Positions 12,615-25,370 of a stretch of DNA of 64,000 nucleotides are shown here, piece by piece. The notes below the pieces were generated by a model that made no database searches, had not been told where the DNA came from, and saw nothing but the letters and a program-made list of their open reading frames with translations. The stretch's first letter is position 1. Every line of letters begins with the position of its first letter. Both the position numbers and the translations under genes were made by a program. Source of the DNA: Cryptomeria japonica (lineage: Eukaryota > Streptophyta > Pinopsida > Cupressales > Cupressaceae). The DNA lies in assembly GCF_030272615.1 (NCBI RefSeq), contig NC_081412.1, forward strand, positions 27,632,001-27,696,000, given 5' to 3'.

Positions 12615-13215
12615 ATGTTAGGAATACATTTTTAATAACATATTAGATGGAATGTGAAGGATGATAAGTATGTGCCAACAAATGGTCTCATTTTTATAAG
12701 AATGAAATCTTTTGTGTGCTTGATTCTGAGACGAAACACAAGATTTTAAAAGTTGTGCACCCAATGGTGGACACTCTAAATCGTACAAGATTTGTGGACA
12801 TATAAGACAAATATTCTCATGGAGGGGATTTTAGGAGGATGATATCAAACACATCAATGAGTGCATCATCTACTCATAGAGTTAAGTAAAGAATACATAT
12901 TTCCTATAAGCTTTTTGTAATAATGTATTATTCCCCATCAATATTACAAAATTGTGTTCATGAAATCTATCACAAGTCTTCCCAAGGCACATGTTAATAA
13001 TATTACATGTTTATGTTGTTTTTGGATAGGCTAAATGAGTATGCATGCTTATTTTGCATTTATTTTGAGTTCAAAAATCATCATGGTAAAAATTTTTTTA
13101 GTGAGGTGATTAGACTACATGGGTTACCTAAAATATGATCAATGATATAGATGATAGATTTATTATTTTGTTTCGATAGGAAATATTACATTTCATAAGT
13201 GTGGAACTCATACAT
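12615..13215 (+). pseudogene. Gypsy pol relic J: integrase
   Basis: This is the continuation of the relic after the solo LTR. Scattered integrase words are readable in shifting frames, such as the LDYMGYLK form of the RLHGLPK core motif near 13110, followed by a form of the SDRDxRF strand. Stops are frequent and no zinc-binding head is clearly intact. Order (RT, RNase H, integrase) is the Ty3/gypsy order. Confidence 0.55.
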
Positions 13216-13304
13216 AGCACTAAAGGGCACGCAATATACTAAGAGGGGGGTGAATCAGTATATAAAAATTTCAACTTGATTAAACATTAATTTTCACTAA
13301 TAAT
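13216..13304 (-). repeat. Truncated U5 end of a copia-type LTR
   Basis: CTAAGAGGGGGGTGAATCAG matches the U5 box of the LTRs of A, D, F, H and I. Only about 80 nt remain before the B1 LTR begins. Extent is approximate. Confidence 0.4.
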
Positions 13305-14465
13305 TTTAGCGTTCTAAATTATACTCACTCACAATTTTTTCCTCACTTAGGCCTCACTTTGGTGTCGCAACTTTTGATGCCTAATTGTAGTGTTGATTCT
13401 TCTCACACCCCATTCCAAACCTGCATTTCCATCATCTACCCAGTCCCCCACCCCCCTCATTCTAGAGTCCTAATTTTCAAGACCAGGGTGGACCATGCCC
13501 TAGTCCTCTTAATCATGCCCTAAATTGGGGCCTCACAATGGTCATCTCAAATGAGTGATAAATTTGATCCCATGCCAGCTTGTTCCAAAAATTCAATTTA
13601 TTTTTTGGGCAGACAAGTATAAAAGGAGGTTTACCCCTCACATTTGAAAAGATAACAATTTCAAGAGGAAAATTTATGATCCTAATTCAATTAAAGTGAG
13701 CAAGAAATTAGTCATTCATTAAGCATTGGAGAAAAAGTGAAGTCAAGTTCAAGCATTTAAGATGGCATTCATGATCAATGTTTTATGAAGAGACTCTACA
13801 TGAAACTCTAAAACCCTTGTGAAGGTCAAACAAAACTTCATCAAGGTATACATTGTTGTTTCAAGCATTTTTTATCCTTTCCCTCATAAGGAAATAATTT
13901 ATTTACAGTCTTTCATTACATTTATCAATTCAATTTCATGGTTAATTCTACAACTAGGGTTTGACCTAAGACAAACTCTTATTCCCAAAATCTTTCCCTC
14001 TATTTTTGTGTGCAAGAAATAGGTGCACGAGTTGTACTCAAGAATTTTGATAGTCTTGACAGTGACAAACAGGTTCACCTTTTGACGATAAATTTTTTTG
14101 AGGTCCAAGGCGGATCTGTGCTACCTAGTCCTAAAAAATTAGGCCAAACTTCTGAGAACAAGTTCTAAACATCTTCTTTTTCCTAGATCTCAGTCGGCGT
14201 GGACATCTGTAGCTTATTATTTCTATCAGTTTACTTCAAATGTTCATGATTTTGCCCTAATTTCATAATTACATTACAAATTCAACTAATAAAGAGGAAA
14301 ATCAACCCCAACCAATTGAATCCAATCAGAATCTTAGACCTTTCCACATTGGGATTGAGCCTAGATCTATTGGATTCAACCCTTTTTCAATGTAAAGGCA
14401 TTAATTGGGTTTATTTAGTGGATTTACTTAGTTAAACCCTAATTCTCTAATTTCCCTCCATTACA
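13305..14465 (+). mobile_element. 5' LTR of gypsy-type element B1
   Basis: The start aligns with the C LTR start (TGTAGCGTC in C, TTTAGCGTT here). The end is CATTACA, against ATATTACA in C. Length is 1161 bp against 1195 and 1210 in C. A PBS follows 3 nt after the end, exactly as in C. A TATAAAAGG box sits 313 nt in, against about 320 in C. The 3' LTR is outside the window. Confidence 0.65.
13618..13626 (+). promoter_or_regulatory. TATA box in B1 5' LTR
   Basis: TATAAAAGG lies at the same distance from the LTR start as the TATATAAGG of the C LTR, so it is the likely U3 promoter of B1. Confidence 0.55.
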
Positions 14466-14468
14466 TTT

Positions 14469-14486
14469 TGGTGAACCTGACATCCT
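14469..14486 (+). promoter_or_regulatory. Primer-binding site of B1
   Basis: TGGTGAACCTGACATCC starts 3 nt after the LTR. Element C has the related TGGTGAACTCGACGTC at the same spacing. The priming tRNA was not identified. Confidence 0.65.
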
Positions 14487-14742
14487 TCATGCTTAATACT
14501 AATTTCTTGTCTTATATTTGATTTTGTATACATTTAAAATTTAAATTTGCACTCATAGTTTCTATTTTCAATTGAATTTCATTAATCTAGAGGTTAAATT
14601 TACAAAAACCCCAATTTATTATTCTAAAATTAACTTGTGGGTTGCATAATTTTTCAAGTGTATTTTCATATCTAATTATTATGACATGTTATGTTCTAAA
14701 GGCATTTATTGTTCAAAATTAAAAATCAAATTGCTTAATTAA

Positions 14743-15310
14743 TTGGTTAATCAATCATTGTTACAACAAATTGCATTGTTTAATCATAGTTTCTATTTTT
14801 TGCATCAAAATTTATTTCCTTTGTGCATGAGCTTTGTTACCATTAGTTGTACATATAATATTCCTATGAGAAGAAGTTGTAGACTTAAGGACTCAAAAGG
14901 TGTAACCACTAAGGATATGGAGCCTCAGTTAGATCACTTGTTTCATGAGATTGTTGGTGATTTATCTAATGCAACAAATGACATCATTTATCCTCATTCT
15001 CCTCATAATTCACATGATGGGTTACTATTGACCAATTGGAGAAGATTGGCAATGAATTTGAAAATCTTAACAATGGATGAGTCAACAATACCTAGAAATT
15101 GAGTCAATCCCTTTGCTTGAAAGGATTAAAAATAATGGTGCAAAGTAATAAAATTGGTGTTGATTTGTTGTGTGGCCTTGCATATATTGTTGACACTAAT
15201 ATCATTTCAATCAAAATTTGTACCAAAGTCCTCGGTTACTCTCAACCCACTAGTCACGTCAATCATTCCATTCCTATGCCTAAATCCTTGCCTAGTGTGC
15301 CTACATTTAC
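14743..15310 (+). pseudogene. B1 gag, N-terminal part (before insertion of A)
   Basis: Two overlapping frames (14743-15102 and 15099 onward) encode the amino end of a gypsy Gag. Homology with C is clear: B1 has GLAYIVDTNIISIKICTKVLGYSQPTSHVNHSIP where C (30388-30795, minus) has the matching segment with AHIVDFNV and NLGYSQPSTQINHSIP. A frameshift near 15099 separates the two parts. Copia A interrupts after PTFT at 15310, and the frame resumes at 22013 through the duplicated TTTAC. The leader 14487-14742 is AT-rich and non-coding. Confidence 0.75.
15306..15310. repeat. Target-site duplication of A (left)
   Basis: TTTAC, repeated at 22013-22017 directly after the right LTR of A. Confidence 0.95.
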
Positions 15311-16373
15311 TGTTAGGTCCTGGAGGCAATTGAGAGGGGGGAGGGGTGAATCAGTTGTCTAACAAATTCAAACCAAAAACAACTTAACCAACTTAATGCT
15401 TAATACTGGTAAACCAATCTAATATGCCGGTAGACAATTTTAATAGTTAATTGCAATACCGGTAAGAATTAATGCATGAAACAAAAAGACAAAGTCATCC
15501 ACAACACATAACACCAATATTTTGTACATGGAAACCCTGTAAGGGGAAAAACCACGGTGGGAAACCTTACCCACAATCAGATGATACTACTACAGATAGT
15601 AAGTGTATACAAATGGGGTCTGCACATGCAGAAAGGCCAAGCACCTAGAGCTCACTGCTCAATCACAAAATAGGAGTCACACTAACTACAATTGGATGGT
15701 TAAATCCAATAAGAATGTACTGCTCAAAATAGCATCTTCATATGCTGGATTCAGTACCGGTGTAGTTCTGATTGTCTTCACAAAAACCCTCCTTCTACCT
15801 TCAAATGATGTCTATGTGTATAGCTCTACTTATTCTTGCATATACCTTCACACAATCCTTTTTTGCATTCCACATTCGATCTTACAAATAAGATCTTACA
15901 TTTATACCATACCCTAAGACCAATTTTAGTAGGTCGGCTCTAAAGGATAATACAATAAAATTAATTGACAAATCAATTAATACCCGATGCAATAACCGAT
16001 TCACCATGTCAGATTAATGCATTTACAACAATAATAAGTCATCTTTATAGCGTGCCATGTTGATCTGGAAAAGATAAACCTGCCGGTGTAACCTGGACCT
16101 ATTTGCCGGTAACAACAAATATGCAAATATGAATATACCAATAAACAAAACTCCAAGACAAGGTGTCCACATGATGTCTTTGACATAACCAAGTGTTTTC
16201 CATGTCCTTCCAAGTGTCGGTGATCATTATATCCTACCGGTGTACCAGATACCAGTGACTGTGCATAAGTCACTTGCTTGCCGGTGAATGTTGCTGATTC
16301 TCCAAAGTGCAAGAGTTGATAAGTGTTTAGTAGGTGTTGACATCAATGACAAAACCATACCTAAATACCAACA
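15311..16373 (-). repeat. 3' LTR of copia A
   Basis: Runs from TGTTAGGTCC to ATACCAACA on the + strand, 1063 bp, and pairs with 20950-22012. At least seven CCGGT words lie within it. A TTTATA at 15901-15906 reads TATAAA on the minus strand. Confidence 0.95.
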
Positions 16374-16398
16374 ATCTCCCCCTTTGGCATTGATGACA
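16374..16398 (-). promoter_or_regulatory. Polypurine tract of A
   Basis: On the minus strand AAAGGGGGAGAT abuts the 3' LTR. The flanking TTTGGCATTGATG word on + is shared with F, H and I. Confidence 0.85.
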
Positions 16399-16580
16399 AC
16401 ACAAGATGGAAAAACCATCAAAGTGCCAAAACAGAAATGCCAAATACCAAAAACCAAGAATCTCCCAAAAAGAGATCATAACCAGAAATCAAAATACAAA
16501 TACAGAGAGTAATAATCTCTCCCAAATAAAAATCTCTCCACCTCGGAGAAACATGTGTTTTCCTTATGTTTTTACATACC

Positions 16581-16609
16581 AATCTCTCCCCCTTTGACAT
16601 CAAATGCCA
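16581..16609 (-). promoter_or_regulatory. Second, internal PPT-like tract of A
   Basis: CTCCCCCTTTGACATCAAAT repeats the PPT and its flank about 208 nt inside the LTR edge. F, H and I have the same arrangement. Confidence 0.5.
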
Positions 16610-16870
16610 AAGTAAAAAAATAAAAAATAAAAAAATACCAACCAATTCAGTATACCAACTACTCCCCCTGAGAAGTAGCTTCCTCATCATAGCTGAAATA
16701 AGAGATTTCTCTGTTTAATTCTACCAGTTGATGACAATCATCAACTTCCTAAGTCTCTACTGGTGGGGGTATGACCCCAAGTTGATCTCTGAGATATTCA
16801 AAAGTCTCCTTAGGCAGAGGTTTAGTGAAGATATCTGCAATCTGCTCTTTAGTATTCACATAAACTAGTT

Positions 16871-19800
16871 TTATCTCTTTTGCTCAACATTTTCCCTTAG
16901 AAAATTCAATTTGATAGAAACATGTTTGGTTTTAGAATGTAATACTGGATTCTTAGATATATCAATTGCTACAGTGTTATCACAATAGATAGTAATAGAT
17001 TCCTTGCATTTTACCTTTATGTCTTTCAACATTTGCTTAAGCCATAGTACCCGTGTACAGTTAGCTGCTGCTGCAACATATTCTGATTCTACTGTTGATA
17101 AAGATGTACAACTTTGTTTCTTACTCAACCAAGAAACTAGTCTGCTTCCAAGAAAGAATGCACCACCGGTGGTGCTTTTTCTATTATCCACATCTCCTGC
17201 CCAATTTGTATCTGTGTATGCACATAATTCAAAGTTTTCATCTCTAGGATACCATAATCCAAGATTTATAGTCCCTTGTAAGTATTGGAAAATCCTTTTT
17301 ACTGTTGATTCATGATTTTCTCTAGGATTACTCTGAAATCTTGAAACAATACTTACTACATTCATAATATCAGGTCTGGTTTGTGTCAAATACAGTAAAC
17401 CTCCTATCATAGATTTGTATCTAGCTGGATTAACAGGTGTAGATTCATCCCTTAGTGATAGTTTGTCATTTGTATTCATAGGTGTGCTTACCGGTTTAGA
17501 GTTCTCCATCCCAAATTTCTTTAGTAACTACTTTGAGTATTTGGATTGACTCAAGAATATACCTTTATCAGTCTATGAAATTTGCAATCCTAAAAAGAAT
17601 TTTATTTCTCCAATCATAGACATTTCAAATTCTTGCTGCATTTTAATAGAAAATTCTTTACATAACCCATCTTCTCCTCCAAATAATATATCATCAACAA
17701 AAACTTCTATAACCAAGATGTCATCATTAGTCACTTTATAATATAAGTTGTTGTCAGCATTACCTTTAGAAAAACCAATCTTCAAAAGATACTTATCCAA
17801 TCTTGCATACCAAGCTCTTGGAGCTTGTTTCAATCCATACAAAGCTTTTCTTAACCTACAAACCATATCTTTGTTATCTGTCAAATAAAATCCATCAGGT
17901 TGTTCAATATAAACTTCTTCTTCAATATCTCCATTCAAAAATGCACACTTAATATCCATTTGATATACTTTGTAGTTCTTATGTGCTGCAAAAGCCAAAA
18001 ATTATCTAACTGCCTCAATTCTAGCTACCGGTGCAAAGGTTTCATTGTAATCAATTCCTTCTTTCTAAGAATATCCCTTACACACTAGTCTTGCTTTATT
18101 TCTAATAACCTTACCATCTTCATTAAGTTTGATTATGAATACCCATTTGGTTCCAATTACATTTTTATCTTTAGGTCGGGGAACTAATGTCCAAGTGTTA
18201 TTCTTCTCAATTTGTTCTAACTCTTCTTCCATATGTTTGATCCAGTATTTATCTTCACATGCCTCATTAACTGATGATGGTTCAATTTGTGAAATTAGAC
18301 ATACCTCTTCATTTGTCAATCTTCCTTTTGTCATAACTCCTTTATACTTGTTTCCAATTATTTGATCTTCAGAATGATTCAGTCTTACATACCGGGGTGT
18401 CTTTGTTTGTTGTTGTTCCTCAGTTACTGTGAAATTTTTAGATGATACCGGTGTAGCTGGATCTTCATTCTGTATCGGTGGATTCAGTGTAGGTTCATTT
18501 GTCAAAATTTCTATTGCCGGTTCAGAGTCTATATACCTTGAAGTTCCTTTGAATTGTTCATCAATCTTTACATTTGTACTCTCAACAATTTTTTGCAATC
18601 TTTTGATAAAACATCTATATGCCTTTCTATTAGATGAATAACCAAGAAATATTCCTTCATCACTTCTAGGATCAAATTTGGCAATATACTCATATCTTCT
18701 AATATAGCATTTACTTCCAAAAATTCTGAAATATTTAAGAGTAGGAGTAATACCAAACCATAGTTCATGAGGGGTCTTACCAGTTTCACCTTTGATGTGA
18801 ACTTTGTTGAATGTATAGACCGATGTACTTACTGCCTCTCTCCAATATACATGTGGTAGGTTTGCTTCTGATAACATACTTCTTGCTGCATCGAAGATAG
18901 TTCTATTTTTCCTTTCAACAACTTCATTCTGCTGTGGTGTCCGAGGTGCTGATAGTTGTCTTCTGATTCCATTTACTTCATAGAATGCATTAAATTCCTT
19001 AGATGTAAATTCTCCTCCTTGATCTGATCTTAGACATTTGATTTTTTTATCGCTTTCATTTTCTACCATAGCTTTGAACAGTTTGAACTTTGCAAGTGCT
19101 TCTGATTTTTCTCTGAGAAAAGTAACCCAACACATTCTAGAATAGTCATCAATTATTAGCATGAAATATTTATCACTTTGTAAGCTTTTAGTTATAGTTG
19201 GATCACATAAATATGTATGAATTAAATCAAGAGCATTATTGGATTTTTCTGGAATACTTTTGAAACTAGCTCTAACTTGTTTTCCAAATTGGTATTCCTT
19301 ACATACTGTATTGTGAGGTTTGACAATTTTAGGTAAATCTCTAACTGCCTTAGTAGTACTGATTTTCACCATGCAATCAAAGTTTACATGATAGGGTCTC
19401 TTATGCCATAGCCAACTTTCATCAATATGTGCAATTAAGCATGTCTTTTCACTGTTATTCAAATGAAATATAATACCTCTAGTCTGATTACCGGTTGCAA
19501 TTTCCAAACCAGTTCTATTCATGATTTTGCATTTTCCATTTTTGAATTGTAACTGAAATCCTTTCTCAACTAATTGACCATCACTCAAAAGATTATGTTT
19601 TAAACCTTCAACATAGTAGACATTGTCAGTATTATTCTTACCATCAAGAGATATTGTACCCTTACCTTTGATCAGACAAGATTTATCATCTCCAAATCTT
19701 ACTAAGCCTCCATTGTATTCTTGAAAGTTCAAGAATTTACCTTTATCTCCTGTCATATGATGTGAGCATCCTGAATCAAAGATCCACTCATCCTTTACTT

Positions 19801-20893
19801 CAACTTTAGCTGCCAAGGCTTGTTCTACCAGTTGAGTAGTAGGTGCCAGTTGATCTTCTGTTATAACAACAAAAACCCATCCATTGTTTGTCGAATCCTC
19901 ATCAAAATCATCAGTCACTCCTACATCAACAATGTAACAAGATTTGTCTTTATTCTTCTTAAATCTGTATTTTTGATATTCAAGGTTAGGCTTGTATGTT
20001 CTTCTAGCTTCTTCTCTTAGTCTAGCATGTCTATCAGGGCATCTTGAATCCATATGACCAATCTTATTGTAGTTAAAACATTTAAAGGGTGCTTTACCTT
20101 CATACTTACTTCCAACTGGACCTTTAGGCATTTTCCTTGCAAATAGTGCTTCAAGTTCTTCATTTTCTTTCCTGCTTTCTTCAAGTTCTCTTGCATAAAA
20201 GGCTTTCCAATCTGATTTTTCAAATGATGGTGTAGATGATGTAGATGCTTTAAAGGCTAAATATGTCTTTATAGTAGCAACAAGACCAGATTCTTCAATT
20301 TCAAAAGATGAAAGTTTTCCAATCAATGTATCCCTAGTTACTGATGTATTAGGCATTGTTCTTAACTCATTTATAGTAGTGACTTTCATTTTATATGCTA
20401 GTGGCAACCCTCTTAAAACTTTTGGAATAATTTCATCCTCACTTAAGGTTCCTCCACAACATTTAATACCCAATACAATCTCATTTACTCTTTCCATAAA
20501 AGCAGAAATCCTTTCATCTTCTTCCATTTTCAGATGTTCATACCTAACCCAGAAGCTTTCAAGTTTTACAATTTTGACTATGGAATCTCCTTCATTCAGT
20601 GTTTCCAAATGATCCCAAATAGCTTTAGTAGTAGACCTATCTGATAGTCCCATGATTTGTTGATCTAGATAATGCGCTCAAAAGTGCTTCTCTTGCTTTG
20701 CAATCATTTTCCTCATCTTTTCCCAAGGTAGGTGGATTAGGTTGACCAGGAGTAGGAGCAGTATAACCATTCTTTGTACATCCCAGATGTCCTTTCCAAT
20801 GCAATTTAAATGTGTCTCCATTCGGATCTTCCATATGCCATAGTTGGTTCCATCAAGTTTAGGACTGTCCTTCCTGAAATAGTTAGTAGGCAT
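16871..20893 (-). pseudogene. Copia A gag-pol polyprotein, broken
   Basis: Start ATG at 20893. The first about 80 codons need a frameshift between 20834 and 20678. Then 862 codons are open (20653-18065): Gag, a zinc knuckle CFNYNKIGHMDSRC (second Cys changed to Tyr), protease motif IFDSGCSHHM, the GAG-pre-integrase block, and integrase with LIIDDYSRM, RSDQGGEF and QQNEVVERKNRT. RT starts [18 protein letters not shown] stop follows KGYS at 18065; RT continues at 17998-17573 with the catalytic FVDDILFGGED and LGLQIS. RNase H is at 17509-16871 with YTDTNWAGD, STVESEYVAAA and YCDNTVAIDISKNP. This is a typical plant Ty1/copia Pol. At least three breaks prevent a full product. Confidence 0.95.
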
Positions 20894-20894
20894 T

Positions 20895-20918
20895 GGATCT
20901 CCTCAAGCTGTTAAACTT
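20895..20918 (-). promoter_or_regulatory. Conserved leader block of A just after the PBS
   Basis: + strand CTCAAGCTGTTAAACTT lies 32-55 nt from the LTR edge, immediately upstream of the gag ATG. Related blocks lie at the same distance in F (38495-38520) and I (63099-63123). A packaging or dimer signal is possible but not shown. Confidence 0.5.
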
Positions 20919-20931
20919 CTGCAAAAGAGGA

Positions 20932-20949
20932 ATAGGCTCTAATACCAAT
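20932..20949 (-). promoter_or_regulatory. Primer-binding site of A
   Basis: Minus-strand TGGTATTAGAGCC adjoins the 5' LTR and matches the plant tRNA-iMet PBS (TGGTATCAGAGC) with one change. Confidence 0.85.
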
Positions 20950-22012
20950 TGTTAGGTCCCGGAGGCAATTAAGAGGGGGGGGGGGGTGAATAAGTTGTCT
21001 AACAAGTTCAAACCAAAAACAACTTAACCAACTTAATGCTTAATACCGATAAACCAGTGTAATATGCTGGTAGACAGTTTTAATAGTTAAATGCAATACT
21101 GGTAAGAATTAATGCATGAAACAAAAAGACAAAGTCATCCACAATACATAACACCAATATTTGTACGTGGAAACCCTGTAAGGGGAAAAACCACGGTGGG
21201 AAACCTTACCCACAACCAGATGATACTACTACAGATAGTAAGTGTATACAAATGGGGTCTGCACATGCAGAAAGGCCAAGCGCCTAGAGCTCACTGCTCA
21301 ATCACAAAATAGGAGTCGCACTAACTACAATTGGATGGTTAAATCCAATAAGAATGTACTGCTCAAAATAGCATCTTCATATGTTGGATTCAGTACCGGT
21401 GTAGTTCTGATTGTCTTCACAAAAACCCTCCTTCAACCTTCAAATGATGTCTGTGTGTATAGCTCTGCTTATTCTCGCATATACCTTCACACAATCCTTT
21501 TTCGCATTCTACATTTGATCTTACAAATAAGATCTTACATTTATACCATACCCTAAGACCAATTTTAGTAGGTCGGCTCTAAAGGATAATACAATAAAAT
21601 TAATTGACAAATCAATTAATACCCGATGCAATAACCAATTCACCATGTCGGCTTAATGCATTTACAACAATAATAAGTCATCTTCATAGCATGCCATGCT
21701 GATCTGGAAAAGATAAACCTGTTGGTGTAACCTAGACCTATTTGCCGGTAATAGCAAATATGCAAATACAAATATACCAATAAAAAAAACTCCAAGACAA
21801 GGTGTCCACACGATGTCTTCAACATAACCAAGTGTTTTCCATGCCCTTCCAAGTGCCGGTGATCATTATATCCTGCCGGTGTACCAGATACCAGTGACTG
21901 TGCATAAGTCACTTGCTTGCCGGTGAATGTTGCTGATTCTCCAAAGTGCCAGAGTTGATAAGTGTTTAGTAGGTGTTGACATCAATGAAAAAACCATACC
22001 AAAATACCAACA
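20950..22012 (-). repeat. 5' LTR of copia A
   Basis: 1063 bp, partner of 15311-16373. It would hold the active promoter; a minus-strand TATAAA lies at 21540-21545. The U5 end carries the GAGAGGGGGGTGAAT-type box (+ strand). Confidence 0.95.
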
Positions 22013-24366
22013 TTTACATCTTCTATCAAGGCTACTTCCATACAAAATGTTAATCCTACACATGTTAGACATGAGGGCAGTCCCGCTAATCAATATTCTT
22101 ACATACCTCCTTCTATGAGTCTTCTATTTGTAGCCCAATCATCTCTCATACCCACATACCACAATGTTCCACCTCCTTATTCTCAACCTCCATCTACATA
22201 TAAAAATGTTACTCTTCCATCACAATCCAAAATGCCCAATTTCAATCCATCCACTAAAGCAACCATAAACAACTTAGCCCAAACTATTACACCCCTACAA
22301 CAACAATTGGCTTCCATTACTCAATCCAAGTTCAATATTCCCACATTTGATGTAGCAAGTCCATTATCTGATGACATTGTCTATGTGATTCTCCCTAAAC
22401 ATATGGAAGTCCGTCAATTGGAGTTGTATAATGGAAACGGTAACCCCTTGACTCATGTGAAGAAATTTCAAACTTTGTGTAGTGATTTTTCTCATGACCA
22501 AAGGCTTATGGCTAAATTGTTTAATAGAACCTTTAGGGATAAAGCTTTTCAATAGTATTGTTCATTGTCTCCTTATTTGATTACTTCAATTCAACAATTG
22601 GCTAATGCTTTAATTCAAAAACATCAAAATAATATTGGTACTAAAATTACTTTGACTAATGTGATTCATTGTAAGCAAGGGGTTAGAGAAAAAGTGACTG
22701 ATTTTATAGGTAGATATGAACATTTGCATTCTTAAATTGTTTATTAAGTTCTAATTTGTTGAAAATTCCTCCCATAAAGCCAATTGATACTTCTAAACCA
22801 TTGCCACCATATCATGATCCCAAAGCCTTTTGTCAATATCACTGTCAACCTGGCCATGATACTGAGAAATACTATACATTAAGGAGTAATATAAAAAAAT
22901 TCATTGATAATAATAATATATTTGTAGCTAGTGCGAATGACAAAGGAAACAAGTAAATAGCTAGAATTCCAATCAAAATCTCCAAATCTTCACTAATCCT
23001 TTGCCTTCTATCTTTACTAATATTATTGAGTCCAAGTTTCTTTCCTTTGCTCTTAATGACCCTGGCATGGAAACAATTTTGTGAATCTTGTGGATAAACC
23101 TATACCTCCTAAAGATCTATGCATTGCTTTTGATCCTAGTGAGACTATTGTTGCACTCGATGTCCCATTATATATCACTGTGAGGATTAGAGACAAACTC
23201 TCCCGAGGGGTGATCATTGATCTTGTGTGTATGGTGAATGTGATTACTGAAGAATATCTTTATATCTTACAATTGCATCATGTTACATATGATAAAATTA
23301 ATGAACTATGGTCAATATGTATGATGGTTTCTCTTACCCTACTATTGGTTCTATTACTCTCCCTATTGAGGTTGGTACTAAGTGCTTAGATGTCACTTTT
23401 ACTATTATTCCTACATCCAATCAATTTGGTTGTAGTTGTGACATCCTCAACTCTCTTCCATGAAAGTTATTCCTTCCACAATCCATAAATGTTTTAAATT
23501 CCCTCATAATGACACTATCATAATAATTAATCATAGCCTTTACCAACCCACAATGAAATGTGGTAATTTCACCCTTGATTAATTTTAGCCTCAACAACCT
23601 GAAACTCTTTAGCCTCAAAGTGACATCCTTTTCTTATCTTATCAAAAGTGGAAAAATGAGATGATTGTGTCCTTGAGTAAGCCTAGAGATCCTATACCTT
23701 TGGATATTCCTTCTAATAATGGATCTAGTATTCTTCCTACTCCTTCTATTTCTCCCATATTTTCCTTAGTCCTATCTCCTCCATCTTACAAAGGAAAGAG
23801 AAACATCAAGTTATTCGAAGAAAACAAAGATGAAGGAAATGGGAAAGAAAAGCCTCGATTTTGGAATAAGTTTAAGAATAGTGTCAATGATGTGGTTGTG
23901 GATGCCAATGTGGTCAAACCAGTGATATTTTTTCCTGGTGCTAGTTTGCATAACAATCAAGTGAATACACAAAGAGAACCAACTCATTACATTACTAGAC
24001 AATCGACCATTTGAGCCAAGAGTAAAACCTTCATGGTGGAATGACCATGAATTTTGTGAATATCACAAGAGTAAGGGCCATAAGACTAGTAATTGTCACA
24101 AATTGAAGAATCTCATTCAAGATCTTATTGATGATGGCACAATAGAACTTGATGCCCATACTTCCAATGAAGAGCATGTGATGTTAAAGGAACCATTTCC
24201 AAAACATGATAAGGGAAAGGCCATTAAAATGAATAATAATGCCAATTTCACTAATGCGCCCTATGATTACACTGTCAACCATATTACCAAATTGAACAAC
24301 CATGTGTCTACCATAACCATAAAAGGAAAAAACCCCAAATGCAATGTCACCACTTGATGAGGTAAA
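22013..24366 (+). pseudogene. B1 gag C-terminal part, first zinc-knuckle/protease module and second zinc knuckle
   Basis: The frame resumes in phase after A: a Pro/Ser-rich linker, then the retrotransposon Gag core (LELYNGNGNPLTHVKKFQ, FRDKAFQ, stop, YCSLSPYL, NVIHCKQGV). The first knuckle is at 22831 onward (CQYHCQPGHDTEKYY). A protease-like segment near 23090-23290 (DPSETIVALDVPLYI, GVIIDLVCMVNVI) lacks a DTG/DSG motif. 23400-24014 matches the third coding block of C. A second knuckle at about 24060 (CEYHKSKGHKTSNC) begins a second module. Two adjacent TGA codons at 24355-24360 precede the insertion of D; the frame continues at 52012. Several frameshifts and stops occur. Confidence 0.8.
24362..24366. 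repeat. Target-site duplication of D (left)
   Basis: GTAAA, repeated at 52012-52016. Joining the two flanks restores the B1 reading frame, which supports the call. Confidence 0.9.
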
Positions 24367-25370
24367 TGAAGGAACACACTTGGACCACTAAGAGGGGGGA
24401 GGGTGAATCAATGGAGCTTTTAAACTTATTTTTAAACTATAACAACACGGAAGTCAAAGAGTAGGAATATCAAAGAAAGAAATGATAAACACACATGCAC
24501 ATCATATACACATAACACAATATGTACAAGGAAAACCCACAGTGGGGAAAAACCTCAGTGAGAAAATTTGCTAGAGACTATTGCTCTAATCTAGCCTCAC
24601 AAGTAAAAGTCTGATTACACATTTATGGGCACCAACCCAAAGGAGAACCAACCCCTAATCTGAGCACCCACTTAGATGACATACAATGAGTAAGTATTCA
24701 ATTTACAGTTAAGACACCTTGTTACAAATGAGGTTTTGTAAGTCACTATTGTTCTGTTGATTGTTCACATTGTTATGTCTACTCTACTATTATGTTATGC
24801 TAACACTTCGAGTTTATTCCTCTACAACACCTCTTCAACTCTTAGCTCTATTAATATCTTATTTTGAATCTTTTCTTCACCTCTTTGCTCTGCTACCCCC
24901 TCATGCACCTTGCTTCACTATATCATTTTGTTTTGGATACCTTCTTCACCACTTTACTCCACCTTCTTCTTCTCTTGGCTCTTCCTTCTTTACCTACTTT
25001 AATCTGTCAGTATTATGCACAAAATCAAAGGTCACTCTTATGCACCTCTTTCTTCAATTCTCTACTCTGTGACTTATTATGTGTGTCTCTTCTTCTCACA
25101 CCAATCTTACTTCATAACCTCTCCTCAACTAAGCTTACTATCTCCACCACCATTCACTTGATCTTAAATAGGAATGTATTTAAGAGTCCTTCTTGGTCCT
25201 ATGTTGTTCTACTCTCTTCTTTGGTTCTCAGCTATCTCTTGTCCCCTCTTCATGCCTAATCTTTTTGCATGCAGTCTCTTTTGATGTTATGCATTCTCTC
25301 ACTGTGTTATGCTAACATTCTGATTTTCTTTCTATGTGTTCCTTTTTTAGATATTTGTTATGTATCTTCT
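24367..25370 (-). mobile_element. Solo LTR D, segment 1
   Basis: Begins TGAAGGAACACACTT on + with the box CTAAGAGGGGGGAGGGTGAA, then a leader-like GGGGAAAAACC motif, then a long pyrimidine-rich stretch. The LTR is split at 25370 by element C and resumes at 44344. Several open frames in the C/T-rich part are compositional only. Total D length without insertions is about 2.6 kb. Confidence 0.85.
25366..25370. repeat. Target-site duplication of C (left)
   Basis: CTTCT here against CTTTT at 44344-44348, one mismatch. D sequence of the same texture continues beyond both. Confidence 0.65.

Larger units (their letters stand above)
15311..22012 (-). mobile_element. Ty1/copia retrotransposon A, full length, minus strand
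   Basis: Two LTRs of 1063 bp each, a perfect 5-bp TSD (TTTAC), a tRNA-iMet type PBS and a PPT define a complete 6702-bp insertion into B1 gag. The internal gag-pol reads leftward. Domain order protease, integrase, RT, RNase H is that of copia. The LTRs differ by scattered substitutions, many of them transitions, so insertion is not recent. Several stops and frameshifts make it non-autonomous now. Confidence 0.97.

Noticed and set aside
24350-24354. CCACT as the target duplication of D
   Set aside because: GTAAA at 24362-24366 and 52012-52016 is exact, gives TG..CA ends and restores the B1 frame; CCACT has only a poor match on the right.
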